Assembly: GCF_011927665.1 (NCBI RefSeq)
Contig: NZ_JAATJA010000001.1
Coordinates: 1,283,019-1,347,018 of the forward strand
Reading direction: 5' to 3'
Source of the DNA: Desulfobaculum xiamenense
Lineage (GTDB): Bacteria > Desulfobacterota > Desulfovibrionia > Desulfovibrionales > Desulfovibrionaceae
DNA length: 64,000 nucleotides
Each line of letters begins with the position of its first letter. Positions within the stretch are counted from its first letter, which is position 1. This document shows, in pieces, positions 54,720 through 64,000 of the stretch. A program made the position numbers and the translations under genes. Under the pieces are notes generated by a model. That model was given only the letters and a program-made list of their open reading frames with translations, searched no databases and was not told the origin of the DNA.

Positions 54720-55754
54720 CTACGCGGGGAAGCTGATACGGAAGGTTGTTCCGTTTCCACGATCAACAGCCATGAAGCCGCCAACCTGCGCCACGAGGCT
54801 ACGCACGAGTTCGAAGCCAAGCGTCCCGGACGTTTCCGGGTTGAGCGATACCGGCAGGCCGCTGCCGTTGTCCGACACCTGCAATTCATACCCCGGACCG
54901 CTTCGGGCGAAGCCCACGCGCACCTCACCGGTTCGTCCGTCCTCGAAGGCATGACGCAGCGCGTTGGACACCAGTTCGTTGAGGATGAGCCCCATAGGCA
55001 TGACCTTGTCCGGCTCAAGGTGGAATTCGCCGCAATCGAGGCGGACGTCAACCCTTCCGGCCACTGCGGTGGTGCGCGCCTGCGCATCGGCGATGCTCTG
55101 GAAATAGCCTGCGCAGTCGATGGTCTCGGCACTGTCCGCCGCGTGCAGGCGCTCGTGGATGCGGGCGATGGTCACCACCCGGCTGCGCACGGCCTGCAAG
55201 GCGTCCACACACTCCCGGCTGCGCGAATGCAGGGCCTGCAAGGCCAGAAGGGACGTGATCATGTTGAGATTGTTCCGGATGCGGTGATGAATCTCCTTGA
55301 GTTGCAGACGGCGATCCTCCGCCGTGTGCCGAAGTCCGGACACCATGCCATCAAGGTTGCGCTCCATGTCCTTCTTTTCGAGCACGATCTCGATGGTGGC
55401 CCGTATCTGGTCATTCTGGCTGGGCTTCAGGATGTATCCGTAGGGATGCACGGCCTTGGCGCGCGCCACGTGCCGCTCGTCCCCGTAGGCCGTCAGCAGG
55501 ACGACCGGAATGTCCATCTCGCTCTGGATAATGCCGCAGGCGGTGATGCCGTCGATCTCTCCCGGCATGACGACGTCCATAAGCACGATGTCTGGATGCA
55601 GTTCCCGCGCAAGGCGCACCGCGTCGCTCCCGGCCGAGGCCTTGGCCACGACACGGTAGCCAAGGCTGTCGAGCATCTCTTCGAGCTGCGTGATGATGAC
55701 GCCTTCGTCATCGACGACCATTATCGAATGATTGTGCATGTCTTCGCTATTCAT
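54720..55754 (-). CDS. Response regulator fused to HisKA_2-type histidine kinase
   Basis: This 344-aa protein starts with a receiver domain (IMVVDDEGVIITQLEEML, phospho-acceptor Asp in IVLMDVVMPGE). Its second half is a HisKA_2 kinase with EIHHRIRNNLNMITSLL and LILNELVSNALRHAF, followed by a DNGSGLP ATP lid. A receiver in front of a HisKA_2 kinase suggests relay from another kinase. It overlaps the end of the multi-PAS kinase gene by 8 bases, so that enzyme is the probable phosphodonor or partner. Output would be through a further regulator, not present here. Confidence 0.8.
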   Translation of the reverse strand: MNSEDMHNHSIMVVDDEGVIITQLEEMLDSLGYRVVAKASAGSDAVRLARELHPDIVLMDVVMPGEIDGITACGIIQSEMDIPVVLLTAYGDERHVARAKAVHPYGYILKPSQNDQIRATIEIVLEKKDMERNLDGMVSGLRHTAEDRRLQLKEIHHRIRNNLNMITSLLALQALHSRSRECVDALQAVRSRVVTIARIHERLHAADSAETIDCAGYFQSIADAQARTTAVAGRVDVRLDCGEFHLEPDKVMPMGLILNELVSNALRHAFEDGRTGEVRVGFARSGPGYELQVSDNGSGLPVSLNPETSGTLGFELVRSLVAQVGGFMAVDRGNGTTFRISFPA

Positions 55755-58700
55755 TGGCACCTCCCTGCGGGGCAACGCCAAAGGTGATGGTGACGGCGGT
55801 TCCGTTGTCGGTTTTCATGTCCAGCGTACCGCCCAACTGAAATTCGACGATATTGCGCATGAGCCGCAGGCCGAGGCTGCTCGCGGTGGCGAAGTTCACC
55901 CCACCAGGAATGCCGGGCCCGTCGTCGACGACGCAAATGCGCACCCTGCCGTCATCGGTCCGGCCTATGCTCATGGCGAGCGAACCGTCCCGCTTCTCAC
56001 GGTAGGCGTGCTTGAAAGCGTTGGACAGCGCCTCGCTCAGAACCAGCCCGCACGGGATGGCCAAATCGAGCGGCAGGTGGATCGTCTCCATGTCGAAGAC
56101 GGGGGTCACCCACGCGGCATTGTACATCTGCCCGAGTTGCCACGTCAGCATCTGGGCGTAATCGCTAATGTCGATGCTGCCGTAGTTCCCAAGGCCGTAA
56201 AGCTGCATGTGGATCATACCCATGCTGTGGATCTTGGATTGCAGATCGCGAATGATCTCCGAGGCCTTGGCGTCGCAGATCCGCCGACCGGCCATATCGA
56301 GCAGGCTGGAAATGATCTGGAGATTGTTCTTGACCCGGTGGTGGATTTCCTGAAGCAACAGTTCCTTCACCCGCAGGGACTCGCGAAGGCTCGCGTCCAC
56401 GAGCTTGAGTTCCGTGATGTCCGCGGTGATGCCCGCGATGAGCCGCCGCTCGCCCGTTTCCCCATGCACGAGGAAGGCCCGGTCCCTGAACCAGCGTTCC
56501 TCGCCGTCTATGCACTTCAGCCGATACTCCACCTCCCACTGCTCGCGGTCCGTCTCGTCGTACACGGCGCGAACGCGCTCCAGATCGTCCGCATTCACAG
56601 CATTGAGAAAGCGCGTCCGCGCAGCATCGGTCGTCTCGCAGTCCCCGAGCCAACGCGCCAGCGTAGGGCTGAAATAGTCCAGCACATGCCGCCCCGGCTC
56701 GGAAATCCAGAACACATCCTCCACCGTGCCCGCGATGAGCCGGAAACGGTGGTCGCTCTCGCGCATTGCACGTTCGACATTCCCGCGCAGCACGGCATTG
56801 CCGAGCATATCCGCAGCGACCACGAGGGATTCCAGCTCCACCGAATACCAGTCGCGGTCGTGGCGGCACTCGTCGACGCCAAGCGCCCCCCACCACTGCC
56901 CCCCCGCAAACACGGGCACAATAGCCACGGAGCGTATGTCCTGCGGTTCGAGGACAAGGCGGTCTGCTTCGGGCAGACACTGCGTATGGCCGAAAAACGC
57001 GTGGCGCGTGGCGAGGGTATCGCGCAGGTCATGCAGGTCCGCTCGGCTGAAGCTCAAAAATTGCAGATCCGGCGCATCCAGCTGCGACGCGATTCCCGGC
57101 GCGCACCACTCGTGCTCCAGCCGCATTCCCGTATCGCCGGACTCGTCCGTCACGAGCCGGAACACATAGGCGCGGCTAACGTCCGCCGATTCGCCAAGCA
57201 ATTCGAGCACGTCATCGATATGCTCGTGCCAGTCCGTCGAACCGAGAAAACGCCGCGCGGCGAAGGCCACGGCCTCCAGCACGCTGTCGCGACGCATCAG
57301 CGCGTTCTCCATGCGCTTGCGCTGCGTGATGTCGCGCACCACGGACAGCGTGACCGGCCGCCCAGCCAACAGAAAGGCATGCGCCGCGATCTCGACCTGC
57401 AACTCGTCCCCCCCGCCCGAGCGGACCGTAGACTCGAAGGTCCGGACGCGGGTGGAACACCCGGCCTGCCCCACAAGCCACTGCGGATTCATGGACAGCA
57501 GTTCGTGGCGTTCTAAGCCAAGCATGGCGCAGGCCCTGTCGTTGCATTCGAGCATGCGCCAGCCCTGCCCATCCGGCGCGGCCGCATGCAGAAAAATGGC
57601 GTCCGAGGCGTTGTGGAACAGACGACGATACTTCTCCTCGCTGTCGCGCAGGGCCTGCTCCGCCAGCCGGCGCTCGGTGATGTCGGCCAGGATGCCGCCT
57701 ATGGCCCACAAAACTCCGGCCTCATCGCACATGGGAAATTTGGTAATCAGAATGGCGCGTTCACCCGAAAGCAGTGGCATCACCACCTCGCGCTGGATGG
57801 GCTGCCCAGCGGCGATGACCTCACGATCCTGCGCCCTAAACGTGGCCTCAGTCTCCTTCGGCAGGATGTCATAGACGCTCACCCCCCGCAGGTCCCTATC
57901 CGGAGAAACGCCCATGAACTCCCGCCAACTGCGGTTGACGTGGATGATCCGCGATTCGACGTCCTTGAAGAATATGGCCGCTGAAGAATTATCCAGGAAC
58001 GCGCGAAGCTGCTGGTTGGTCCGCTCCAGCTCCTCCTGGGCGCTGCGGCGAGACGTCACGTCCACAACCATCGCGCTGACGAGGCGCACCTCGCCCTTGC
58101 CATCGCGCACGGCCGATGCGGTCACCCGCACCCACACGTGCCGACCGTCGCGCCGCAGATAGCGCCGCTCGAAATCGTACAGGGGGCTTGTCCCTTCGAC
58201 CAGTTGCGCATAGGCCGCCGCTCCGCTAGCCCGCTCGTCGGGATGCAACACATCGAAAACCTTCATTCCGAGGAGTTCCGCCCGCGTATAGCCCGTAATC
58301 GCGCAGTAGCGGTCATTCACCTTGAGGAAACGCCCGTCCGGAGCGCTGTGGACCATACCCACGGCCACCTGCTCGAAGGCGGCACGGTAGCGCCCCTCGC
58401 TCTCGAAGAGTTCCCGCGTGGCACGCATGCGGTCCTCCTCGGCGGCGATGGCCGTGGTCAGAAGGCCCATGAGCCACTCGTCCTCGTAGTCAGGATCGTA
58501 ATCCGCCGCATAGACCGCGCACAGCGACCCCACGGCCTCTCCTCCGGACATGACGGCCATGCCCAGATAGGTTTGCAGCCCGTAGGCCAGCACGTTGGGA
58601 TCACTCTTCGCGTAGGGCGTCTTTCCCAGATCGCGGATGACCAACAGCCGATCCAGTTCGCCGCGCTCGATGACGTCCGTGCAGATATGCCCCGGTGCGG

Positions 58701-60102
58701 TGTCGACGCGCGGCATATCCGGCGGCGCGTTCCACGATTCCCTCGAACAGAGCATGCCGCCTTCCAGGCGGTTGTAGACCGCGCAATCGGCGGCGAGCAG
58801 TTCACCGCACAGGGCGACCAGCGCGGCGATGTTCGCGGCGTGATCGCGCCCGAGTGACAAAAGCCCCCGGTTGAGTCGGCGCAGCCTGTCCCGCGTGCGG
58901 CGCTCCCATGTCACGTCGATGCCCACACCGAGGCATGCCCGGTGGCCATTCTCGCCCTCCATCGGGATGAAGGAGCACTGGACGATGCGATCCACGCCGG
59001 TTGCGTCGCGGAAAGGCAGGGCGGGTTCCGTACGCGGCTCACCAGTCAGGATGACCTTCCTGTCCTGCGCGAGAAACCGACACTTCCCGCCCTCGCAAGT
59101 GCAGTAGCGCTCATGCGGGGTGCCGATCATCTCCTCCACCGTCGTCCCGCAGGACTCGGCCATGGCGCGGTTGGCCATGATGTAGCGGCCACGCGCGTCC
59201 CGCGCAAAGATCATATGCGGCACGAGGTCCATGATGCGACGGAGCCTGCGCTCGCTGGCGGCCAGTGCCTCCCGCGCCACGACCGTATCCGTGACGTCTG
59301 AATAAAAGGTCATGACGGCGGGCAGGCCGTCCCACACGATGCGCACGTTGCTGCCGCTCACCCAGCGCACCGCCCCGTCGCGCGAGACGATACGGAAGGT
59401 GTAAGTCTCGGGAGCGTCCCCACCCTGTACACGCAGGGCGCGATTGGAAAGCACGGCGTCCCTGTCGTCGGGATGCAGCAAATCACCAAGAGGCATCGCG
59501 TGCAGTTCGTCCAGCGAATACCCCGTCAACGCGGCTGTACTGGCATTGGCGAACAGCACGCAGTCCTCGCCGACCACGGTCACGGCCTCGCGGGCGTTCT
59601 CCACCAAGAGCCCGTACTTTTCCTCGCTCATCCGCGCCGCATGCTGCGTGGCCCGCAGTTCGGACACATCCTGCACCGTGCCGACGATGTAGCGCAGCCC
59701 GCTCGCCGCATCGACATGGGGGCTCTTGAGACACAGGGCTTGTCGCTGCCCGCCGAGCCACGTCCTGCGCCCCTCGAAGAAGTGCGGACAGCCCTGCGCG
59801 AGGACTGTGTCGTCCTGCCGCCATATGTCGGCGGCCTCGTCAGGCGGGTAGAAATCCGTATCCGTACGCCCCAGCATCTCTTCCGGCGTCCGGCCGAACA
59901 CGGCCCCGGCGGCCCGGTTGAGATAGACCCAGCGATGTTCCTCGTCCTTGACGAATACCGGAATATCCAGATTGTCGACGACGTGATGGAGCAAATCGCC
60001 TTCGACCGGTTGGCGCTCAGCCTCCAACTGACGCACTCGCTCGCGCAGCTCCTCGACTTCCCGTTCGAGTTCCGCCCTGCTCGGTTCCCAGTCCTTCTTC
60101 AT
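55747..60102 (-). CDS. Giant multi-PAS/GAF HisKA_2 histidine kinase
   Basis: This 1451-aa protein starts at 60102 (MKKDWEPSRAELE), which follows the natural coiled-coil start better than the longer frame to 60150. I count about seven PAS domains (for example FVKDEEHRWVYLNRAAGAVF, GYTRAELLGMKVFDVLHPDE, FFKDVESRIIHVNRSWREF) and two GAF-like regions (about 430–570 and 965–1110). The kinase has EIHHRVKNNLQIISSLLDM near residue 1254 and an ATPase domain with VVDDGPGIPGG. No membrane helices are seen, so it senses cytoplasmic signals such as redox state or small ligands. It is co-transcribed with the receiver-kinase downstream. Confidence 0.85.
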   Translation of the reverse strand: MKKDWEPSRAELEREVEELRERVRQLEAERQPVEGDLLHHVVDNLDIPVFVKDEEHRWVYLNRAAGAVFGRTPEEMLGRTDTDFYPPDEAADIWRQDDTVLAQGCPHFFEGRRTWLGGQRQALCLKSPHVDAASGLRYIVGTVQDVSELRATQHAARMSEEKYGLLVENAREAVTVVGEDCVLFANASTAALTGYSLDELHAMPLGDLLHPDDRDAVLSNRALRVQGGDAPETYTFRIVSRDGAVRWVSGSNVRIVWDGLPAVMTFYSDVTDTVVAREALAASERRLRRIMDLVPHMIFARDARGRYIMANRAMAESCGTTVEEMIGTPHERYCTCEGGKCRFLAQDRKVILTGEPRTEPALPFRDATGVDRIVQCSFIPMEGENGHRACLGVGIDVTWERRTRDRLRRLNRGLLSLGRDHAANIAALVALCGELLAADCAVYNRLEGGMLCSRESWNAPPDMPRVDTAPGHICTDVIERGELDRLLVIRDLGKTPYAKSDPNVLAYGLQTYLGMAVMSGGEAVGSLCAVYAADYDPDYEDEWLMGLLTTAIAAEEDRMRATRELFESEGRYRAAFEQVAVGMVHSAPDGRFLKVNDRYCAITGYTRAELLGMKVFDVLHPDERASGAAAYAQLVEGTSPLYDFERRYLRRDGRHVWVRVTASAVRDGKGEVRLVSAMVVDVTSRRSAQEELERTNQQLRAFLDNSSAAIFFKDVESRIIHVNRSWREFMGVSPDRDLRGVSVYDILPKETEATFRAQDREVIAAGQPIQREVVMPLLSGERAILITKFPMCDEAGVLWAIGGILADITERRLAEQALRDSEEKYRRLFHNASDAIFLHAAAPDGQGWRMLECNDRACAMLGLERHELLSMNPQWLVGQAGCSTRVRTFESTVRSGGGDELQVEIAAHAFLLAGRPVTLSVVRDITQRKRMENALMRRDSVLEAVAFAARRFLGSTDWHEHIDDVLELLGESADVSRAYVFRLVTDESGDTGMRLEHEWCAPGIASQLDAPDLQFLSFSRADLHDLRDTLATRHAFFGHTQCLPEADRLVLEPQDIRSVAIVPVFAGGQWWGALGVDECRHDRDWYSVELESLVVAADMLGNAVLRGNVERAMRESDHRFRLIAGTVEDVFWISEPGRHVLDYFSPTLARWLGDCETTDAARTRFLNAVNADDLERVRAVYDETDREQWEVEYRLKCIDGEERWFRDRAFLVHGETGERRLIAGITADITELKLVDASLRESLRVKELLLQEIHHRVKNNLQIISSLLDMAGRRICDAKASEIIRDLQSKIHSMGMIHMQLYGLGNYGSIDISDYAQMLTWQLGQMYNAAWVTPVFDMETIHLPLDLAIPCGLVLSEALSNAFKHAYREKRDGSLAMSIGRTDDGRVRICVVDDGPGIPGGVNFATASSLGLRLMRNIVEFQLGGTLDMKTDNGTAVTITFGVAPQGGANE

Positions 60103-60384
60103 GGCCCCCCGGCGCTGCGTCGCCAGACGCTGTTGGTACAGTGCAGCCACTGCTACACGGCATGGATTCTTCAGGATTCAAGGTCCATAGCACAGGCCGT
60201 CACACACTCACAAGAACATCGTTCACGTCATGAGTGCCTCGCCCTGGGGCAGCTCGGGCCAGGGCGTCGCGCCCCGAGCCGCCCGCGCCGCCTCTGGACG
60301 CCCGCCACGCGTTGTTGTATCCGTATCATGTTCCCGCCGCCCGCCAACCGTGGGCACATTACGGGAAACAAGGCAGGACCGGAC

Positions 60385-61188
60385 ATGAGGCACCTTATAC
60401 ATGTGCCAGACCTGGGACCGTGGAGACTCGTCCCCGGCGCTAACGACGCCAGAATCCGCTCGTTCGCGCCCCCGGCGACACAATGGGGCGCAGTCTGCCA
60501 TGTCGTCGAGACACCGCAGACCATCATCGTGGTGGACCCCGGCCTCCCCGAGGACATGGCCGCGGAACTCCACGGTCTGCTCCTCGAACTGGTCCTCGAC
60601 ACACCACGCCCCGTCAGCGTCTTCATCACCCACGCCCATGCGGACATCTGCCGCGCGGCGGGTCCGCTTCTGGCGGACACGACTCTGCGCGCCACCGTCC
60701 TGTGCCACGGGCTGGCCGTGACGCCGCTGGCGTCCGGCGACGCGGAGGTGACCCTCGCGGACGACATGCACCTTGCACTACCGCACTTTCCCCGGCTGAC
60801 GGGGCTGTTTCGCGGGCACGGCGCAATCGGCGTGTATCGCTCGCTGCTCACCCCCCACGGGGAGCTTGAGGCGCTGGCCCTGCCACTGACGAACGCCACG
60901 GCCCTTCAGGTGTACAACGCACCGGGCCATACGGTTGACAGCATCTGCCTGCGCGTGAAGGGCGCGCTGTTCACGGGCGACCTTCTGGCCTCGCTCGACG
61001 ACGACACCGCGGCGCGCACCGCCCCCGGGCGCGTGGCGCAATGCCCGCAGACCCTCGCGACCACTGCTGGCAAGATGCTCTGGATCATGGACAATTCCGG
61101 GGTGAGCGACGTGTTTCAAAGCCACGGCCCCACACTGACGGCCACCGAGGCGACACGGCGTCTACGCACCCTGATGGCGACGCAATGA
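60385..61188 (+). CDS. Metallo-beta-lactamase-fold hydrolase
   Basis: This 267-aa protein starts at the ATG at 60385. It has the MBL core THAHADICRAAG, where the second His of the usual HxHxDH is replaced by Ile. It also has VYNAPGHTVDSICLRV and LFTGDLL, which supply the other ligands. A partial metal site suggests a mononuclear or altered enzyme. It overlaps the frame of the following ORF but not its likely start. No substrate can be inferred. Confidence 0.7.
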   Translation: MRHLIHVPDLGPWRLVPGANDARIRSFAPPATQWGAVCHVVETPQTIIVVDPGLPEDMAAELHGLLLELVLDTPRPVSVFITHAHADICRAAGPLLADTTLRATVLCHGLAVTPLASGDAEVTLADDMHLALPHFPRLTGLFRGHGAIGVYRSLLTPHGELEALALPLTNATALQVYNAPGHTVDSICLRVKGALFTGDLLASLDDDTAARTAPGRVAQCPQTLATTAGKMLWIMDNSGVSDVFQSHGPTLTATEATRRLRTLMATQ

Positions 61189-61205
61189 TTTTCACGGAGA
61201 CGGAA

Positions 61206-61724
61206 ATGAACGACCAGTACGAAGACGAATTCGAAGAACCGGAACGAAAGAGCAAATCCCAGAAGAAGCGCGAGATGATCGCCCTGCAGGAAATGGGTGA
61301 GCGCCTGTGTTCCATGCCGCCGGACACCGTGCGCAGACTGCCCATTCCCAAACCGCTCATCGAGGCCGCGCTGGCCTACAAGGACGTGCGCAGCCACGAG
61401 GCGCGACGCAGGCACATGCAGTACATGGGCCGCCTCATGCGCGAGGCATCGGACCTCGAAGCCATCACCGAGGCGCTCGAAGGCTTCCAGACCGTCCAGC
61501 AGGCGGACAACCGCCACTTTCAGAAGCTCGAAAAATGGCGCGACGCGCTCATCTCCGGCGATGCCGACATGATCGAAACCATCGTTGCCGAACACCCCGC
61601 AGCGGACCGCCAGCGCCTGCGCCAGCTCGCGCGAAACGCCGCCCGCGAGGCCGAGGGCAACAAACCGCCCAAGTCCGCCCGCTTGCTCTTCCGCTACCTG
61701 CGGGAGCTTAGCGAGGAAGCCTAG
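61206..61724 (+). CDS. darP: Ribosome-associated protein DarP (YjgA/DUF615)
   Basis: This 172-aa protein has a GGAGA site 5 bases before the ATG at 61206; an ATG at 61185 is possible. The sequence shows KSKSQKKREMIALQEMGERL, the LPIPKPLIEAA segment and HEARRRHMQYMGRLMR, the conserved blocks of the YjgA family. In E. coli the protein binds late pre-50S particles and aids large-subunit assembly (family knowledge). Confidence 0.9.
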   Translation: MNDQYEDEFEEPERKSKSQKKREMIALQEMGERLCSMPPDTVRRLPIPKPLIEAALAYKDVRSHEARRRHMQYMGRLMREASDLEAITEALEGFQTVQQADNRHFQKLEKWRDALISGDADMIETIVAEHPAADRQRLRQLARNAAREAEGNKPPKSARLLFRYLRELSEEA

Positions 61725-61733
61725 CATCCAATC

Positions 61734-61761
61734 CGGCAAGGCTCCGCCCGGAGCCTTGCCG
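61734..61761. terminator. Terminator-like hairpin after darP
   Basis: Perfect 12-bp arms (61734–61745 and 61750–61761) enclose a 4-base loop. No T-run follows. Confidence 0.55.
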
Positions 61762-61991
61762 ATTCGCCCATCCGCCCCTTCCGCTTCCGTTACCGCCACC
61801 TCGCCCATCCACACGCGACACAGTAGTCCAAGCCCCCCGGAATGCCTCGGGCTTCTAGTTTTTTGGGACTGGAACCGTTTTTTTCCTGTTGCTTTTCCTT
61901 TTCAAACGTGGAATGCACAATCAAGGGTTTTGCGCGCAACGCCATCCCGGCCGCGCCGCACTCCATCCAACAAAACCCTTGGAGATATGGA

Positions 61992-63401
61992 ATGGTTTCC
62001 CAGACCGAAGAAAAGAATTTTGACGTCATCATCGTCGGCGGCGGTCCCGCCGGACTGTTCGCAGCCTATCATCTGGCCGAGAATTCCAACCTGAGCGTGC
62101 TCATCCTCGAAAAGGGCAAGGCCCCCCTGAGCCGCAAGTGTCCCATCGGCCACGGCGAGGAATGCATCCGCTGCAAGCCGTGCAACATCCTTTCCGGCAT
62201 GGGCGGAGCTGGCCTGTTCTCCGACGGCAAGCTCAACTACATCCCCATCCTCGGCAAGACGGACCTCACCCAGTTCATGCCCCTTGCGCAGGCGCAGGCG
62301 CTCATCGACGAAACCGAGAGCATCTACAACGCCTACGGCATGGACGGACAGGTCTACCCCACCGACATGGCCGCCGCCCGCGAAATCCGCAAGAGCGCCA
62401 TGAAGAACGGCGTGGACCTGCTCATCATCAAGCAGAAGCATCTGGGAAGCGACAAGCTGCCCCACCACATAAACGGCATGGTCGACGACCTGAAGAAGAA
62501 GGGCGTCGTGGTCCGCACCTCCGAAGAGGTCAAGGACATCATCGTCGACGGCGACCGCGTCACCGGCGTGCTGACCAAGCATGGCGGCTTTTACGCCCCC
62601 AACGTCATCCTCGCCCCGGGCCGCGTCGGCGCGGAGTGGGTGTCCCGCGTGGTGCAGAGCCACGGCCTCAGCGTGACCCAGCGTGGCATCGAAGTCGGCG
62701 TGCGCGTGGAAGTGCACAACGAAATCATGCGCGACCTGTGCAACATCGTCTACGACCCCACCTTCTTCATCCGCACGCCCAAGTACGACGACCAGACCCG
62801 CACGTTCTGCACGAACTTCGGCGGCTTCGTCGCCCTCGAAAACTATCAGGACTTCGTGTGCGTCAACGGCCACGCCAACATGGACCAGAAGTCCGAAAAC
62901 ACGAACTTCGCGTTCCTGTCCAAGGTCGTGCTCACCGAGCCGGTCACGGACAATCAGGCCTACGGCGAGTCCATCGGCAAGCTGGCCACCATCATCGGCG
63001 GCGGCAAGCCCATCCTCCAGCGCTTCGGCGACCTCAAGCGCGGACGCCGCAGCACTTGGACCCGCATCAACAATAGCTACGTCGAGCCGACCATGAAAAA
63101 CGTCACCCCCGGCGACATCGCCATGGCGCTGCCCGAGCGCATCGTGACCAACCTCGTAGAAGGCCTCGAACAGTTGAACCTCGCCGTGCCCGGTGTGGCC
63201 AACGACGAAACCCTGCTCTACGCGCCCGAGATCAAGTTCTTCGCCACGCAGGTGGAGACCTCGAACATGCTGGAGACCCAAATCAAGGGCCTCTTCGTTG
63301 CGGGCGACGGTCCCGGCGTTGCTGGCAACATCGTTTCCGCCAGCGCCACCGGACTCATCCCCGCAAAGGAAATCGTCCGCAGGGGCGGCAAGGTCGAATA
63401 G
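61992..63401 (+). CDS. FAD-dependent oxidoreductase
   Basis: This 469-aa protein begins with the dinucleotide-binding fold (FDVIIVGGGPAGLFAAYHLA, then VLILEKG). A short Cys cluster follows, CPIGHGEECIRCKPCNI, as found in NAD(P)/FAD-dependent dehydrogenases of the BaiN/HI0933-like and FAD-binding groups of anaerobes. The C-terminal LFVAGDGPGVAGNIVSASAT closes the FAD site. The physiological substrate is not evident. It has its own promoter region upstream and an intrinsic terminator downstream. Confidence 0.8.
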   Translation: MVSQTEEKNFDVIIVGGGPAGLFAAYHLAENSNLSVLILEKGKAPLSRKCPIGHGEECIRCKPCNILSGMGGAGLFSDGKLNYIPILGKTDLTQFMPLAQAQALIDETESIYNAYGMDGQVYPTDMAAAREIRKSAMKNGVDLLIIKQKHLGSDKLPHHINGMVDDLKKKGVVVRTSEEVKDIIVDGDRVTGVLTKHGGFYAPNVILAPGRVGAEWVSRVVQSHGLSVTQRGIEVGVRVEVHNEIMRDLCNIVYDPTFFIRTPKYDDQTRTFCTNFGGFVALENYQDFVCVNGHANMDQKSENTNFAFLSKVVLTEPVTDNQAYGESIGKLATIIGGGKPILQRFGDLKRGRRSTWTRINNSYVEPTMKNVTPGDIAMALPERIVTNLVEGLEQLNLAVPGVANDETLLYAPEIKFFATQVETSNMLETQIKGLFVAGDGPGVAGNIVSASATGLIPAKEIVRRGGKVE

Positions 63402-63439
63402 ACCACCACGCCCAGCGCTCGCTCTCCAAACGAGACGAC

Positions 63440-63471
63440 AGGGGGAATTCCGCATGGAATTCCCCCTTTTT
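63440..63471 (+). terminator. Intrinsic terminator after the oxidoreductase
   Basis: The arms GGGGGAATTCC (63441–63451) and GGAATTCCCCC (63456–63466) are followed by five T. Confidence 0.9.
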
Positions 63472-63623
63472 CGCGCCCGGGCCGCATCAGCCCCCGCGCC
63501 ACAGCGCGACAGGCGCGGACATGTTGCCCACCCCGCGCCATCCTGCTACGATCATTCGTCATCCAGGCGAAGACGCGCGGCCGTGCGCGTCGTGCCCATG
63601 GACCACACACGCGGGAGGTGCGC

Positions 63624-63851
63624 ATGATCATCTATGCCGTCGCCATTTTTCTCGTGCTTCTGCTGGCATGGCACTTCTTCCTGCACGGCCTGCTGACCGA
63701 CGCGGTCCACCCGCGCCTCATCCGGACCCCGTTCGCCGTCCGGGTGCTGTCGCTGGTGTGCTTCATCGTCGCGCTGATCATCGTATGGACTCTGGCTGGC
63801 ATTTCCGTGCTGACCTACCTCGCCGCCGTCCTCGGGTACGGCGGCGAATGA
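63624..63851 (+). CDS. Small two-helix membrane protein
   Basis: This 75-aa protein starts at the ATG at 63624 with GGGAGG upstream; a GTG at 63618 is an alternative. Two hydrophobic segments (about 3–22 and 42–65) flank a charged loop (HPRLIRTPF). I recognise no family. Its position between terminators suggests an independent transcript. Confidence 0.6.
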   Translation: MIIYAVAIFLVLLLAWHFFLHGLLTDAVHPRLIRTPFAVRVLSLVCFIVALIIVWTLAGISVLTYLAAVLGYGGE

Positions 63852-63916
63852 GCGCAGGCCGGCGCGAACGCCTCAACTGATCTCCGGCACAGCCGAAAGG
63901 AGCATGGATTCCACCC

Positions 63917-64000
63917 ATGGCACAACCACGCACTCTCCCAGCACCAGCCCTCAAAACGCTCGTCGAGTCCACGGAGCAGGCGAAGGAAACGGCCCGCGAG
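63917..64000 (+). CDS. Partial CDS at the right window edge
   Basis: An ATG at 63917 opens a frame to the window end reading MAQPRTLPAPALKTLVESTE, which looks helical and protein-like. An ATG at 63904 in another frame, closer to an AAAGGAG, gives low-complexity sequence. Too little is present for a product name. Confidence 0.35.
   Translation, partial: MAQPRTLPAPALKTLVESTEQAKETARE

Overview
The window looks like the chromosome of a Desulfovibrionaceae-type sulfate reducer (inference, moderate confidence). The right-hand 28 kb is uniformly GC-rich with short spacers. It carries a DmsA/DmsB/TorD-like molybdoenzyme cluster, an FmdE–molybdopterin-binding fusion, a very large multi-PAS kinase and an HD-GYP protein, a mix typical of that family. 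The left half is a patchwork of mobile and accessory DNA with lower and uneven GC.

Region 1 (1–7.13 kb) is the early/immunity half of a prophage or phage-like integrative element. It has a Cro-like protein divergent from an S24 (LexA/CI-type) repressor, shared TTACC-N4-GGTAA operators, a tight rightward run of small phage genes (Gp157-like, zinc-binding, C5 DNA methyltransferase), an excisionase-like HTH protein and a tyrosine recombinase. Arm-type repeats and the 3' end of a tRNA-Pro follow.

Region 2 (7.1–18.3 kb) is a tandem insertion hot spot. Three copies of a tRNA-Pro 3' end plus its terminator (A about 7.1 kb, B about 15.2 kb, C about 18.3 kb) delimit two cargo blocks. Block A–B holds an intact vWA–PP2C–kinase operon (TerY-P triad, YegL/YegK/YegI-like), an IS3 scrap, a broken MuF/polyvalent phage protein, a 5'-truncated RHS gene with a small downstream membrane ORF, and a beheaded GH108-type endolysin. 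Block B–C holds a beta-helix tailspike and a truncated DUF5675-like gene.

Region 3 (18.4–35.7 kb) is a surface-polysaccharide locus interrupted by decayed IS3 elements. It has a GT-C membrane transferase, a giant methyltransferase–GT2–GT25–GT9 fusion, a TPR-like methyltransferase, GT2 and GT4 enzymes, a Wzm/Wzt-type ABC exporter, APS kinase (cysC) and two sulfotransferases. Together they suggest PAPS-dependent sulfation of an exported glycan.

Region 4 (35.9–64 kb) is core-like. It starts with tRNA-Gly(GCC), an SGNH-hydrolase-like membrane protein and hrpB. A molybdoenzyme module follows: an FmdE/MoeA-like protein with an apparent 1-nt frameshift, a hybrid sensor kinase, a sigma-54 activator, a Tat-exported DMSO-reductase-family catalytic subunit, a 4Fe-4S subunit and a TorD-like chaperone. 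Next come an HD-GYP phosphodiesterase, a TrmB-like regulator translationally coupled to lysA behind a 16-bp palindrome, an MscS channel, a response-regulator/kinase plus a 1451-aa multi-PAS kinase, an MBL-fold protein, darP, an FAD oxidoreductase and a small membrane protein.
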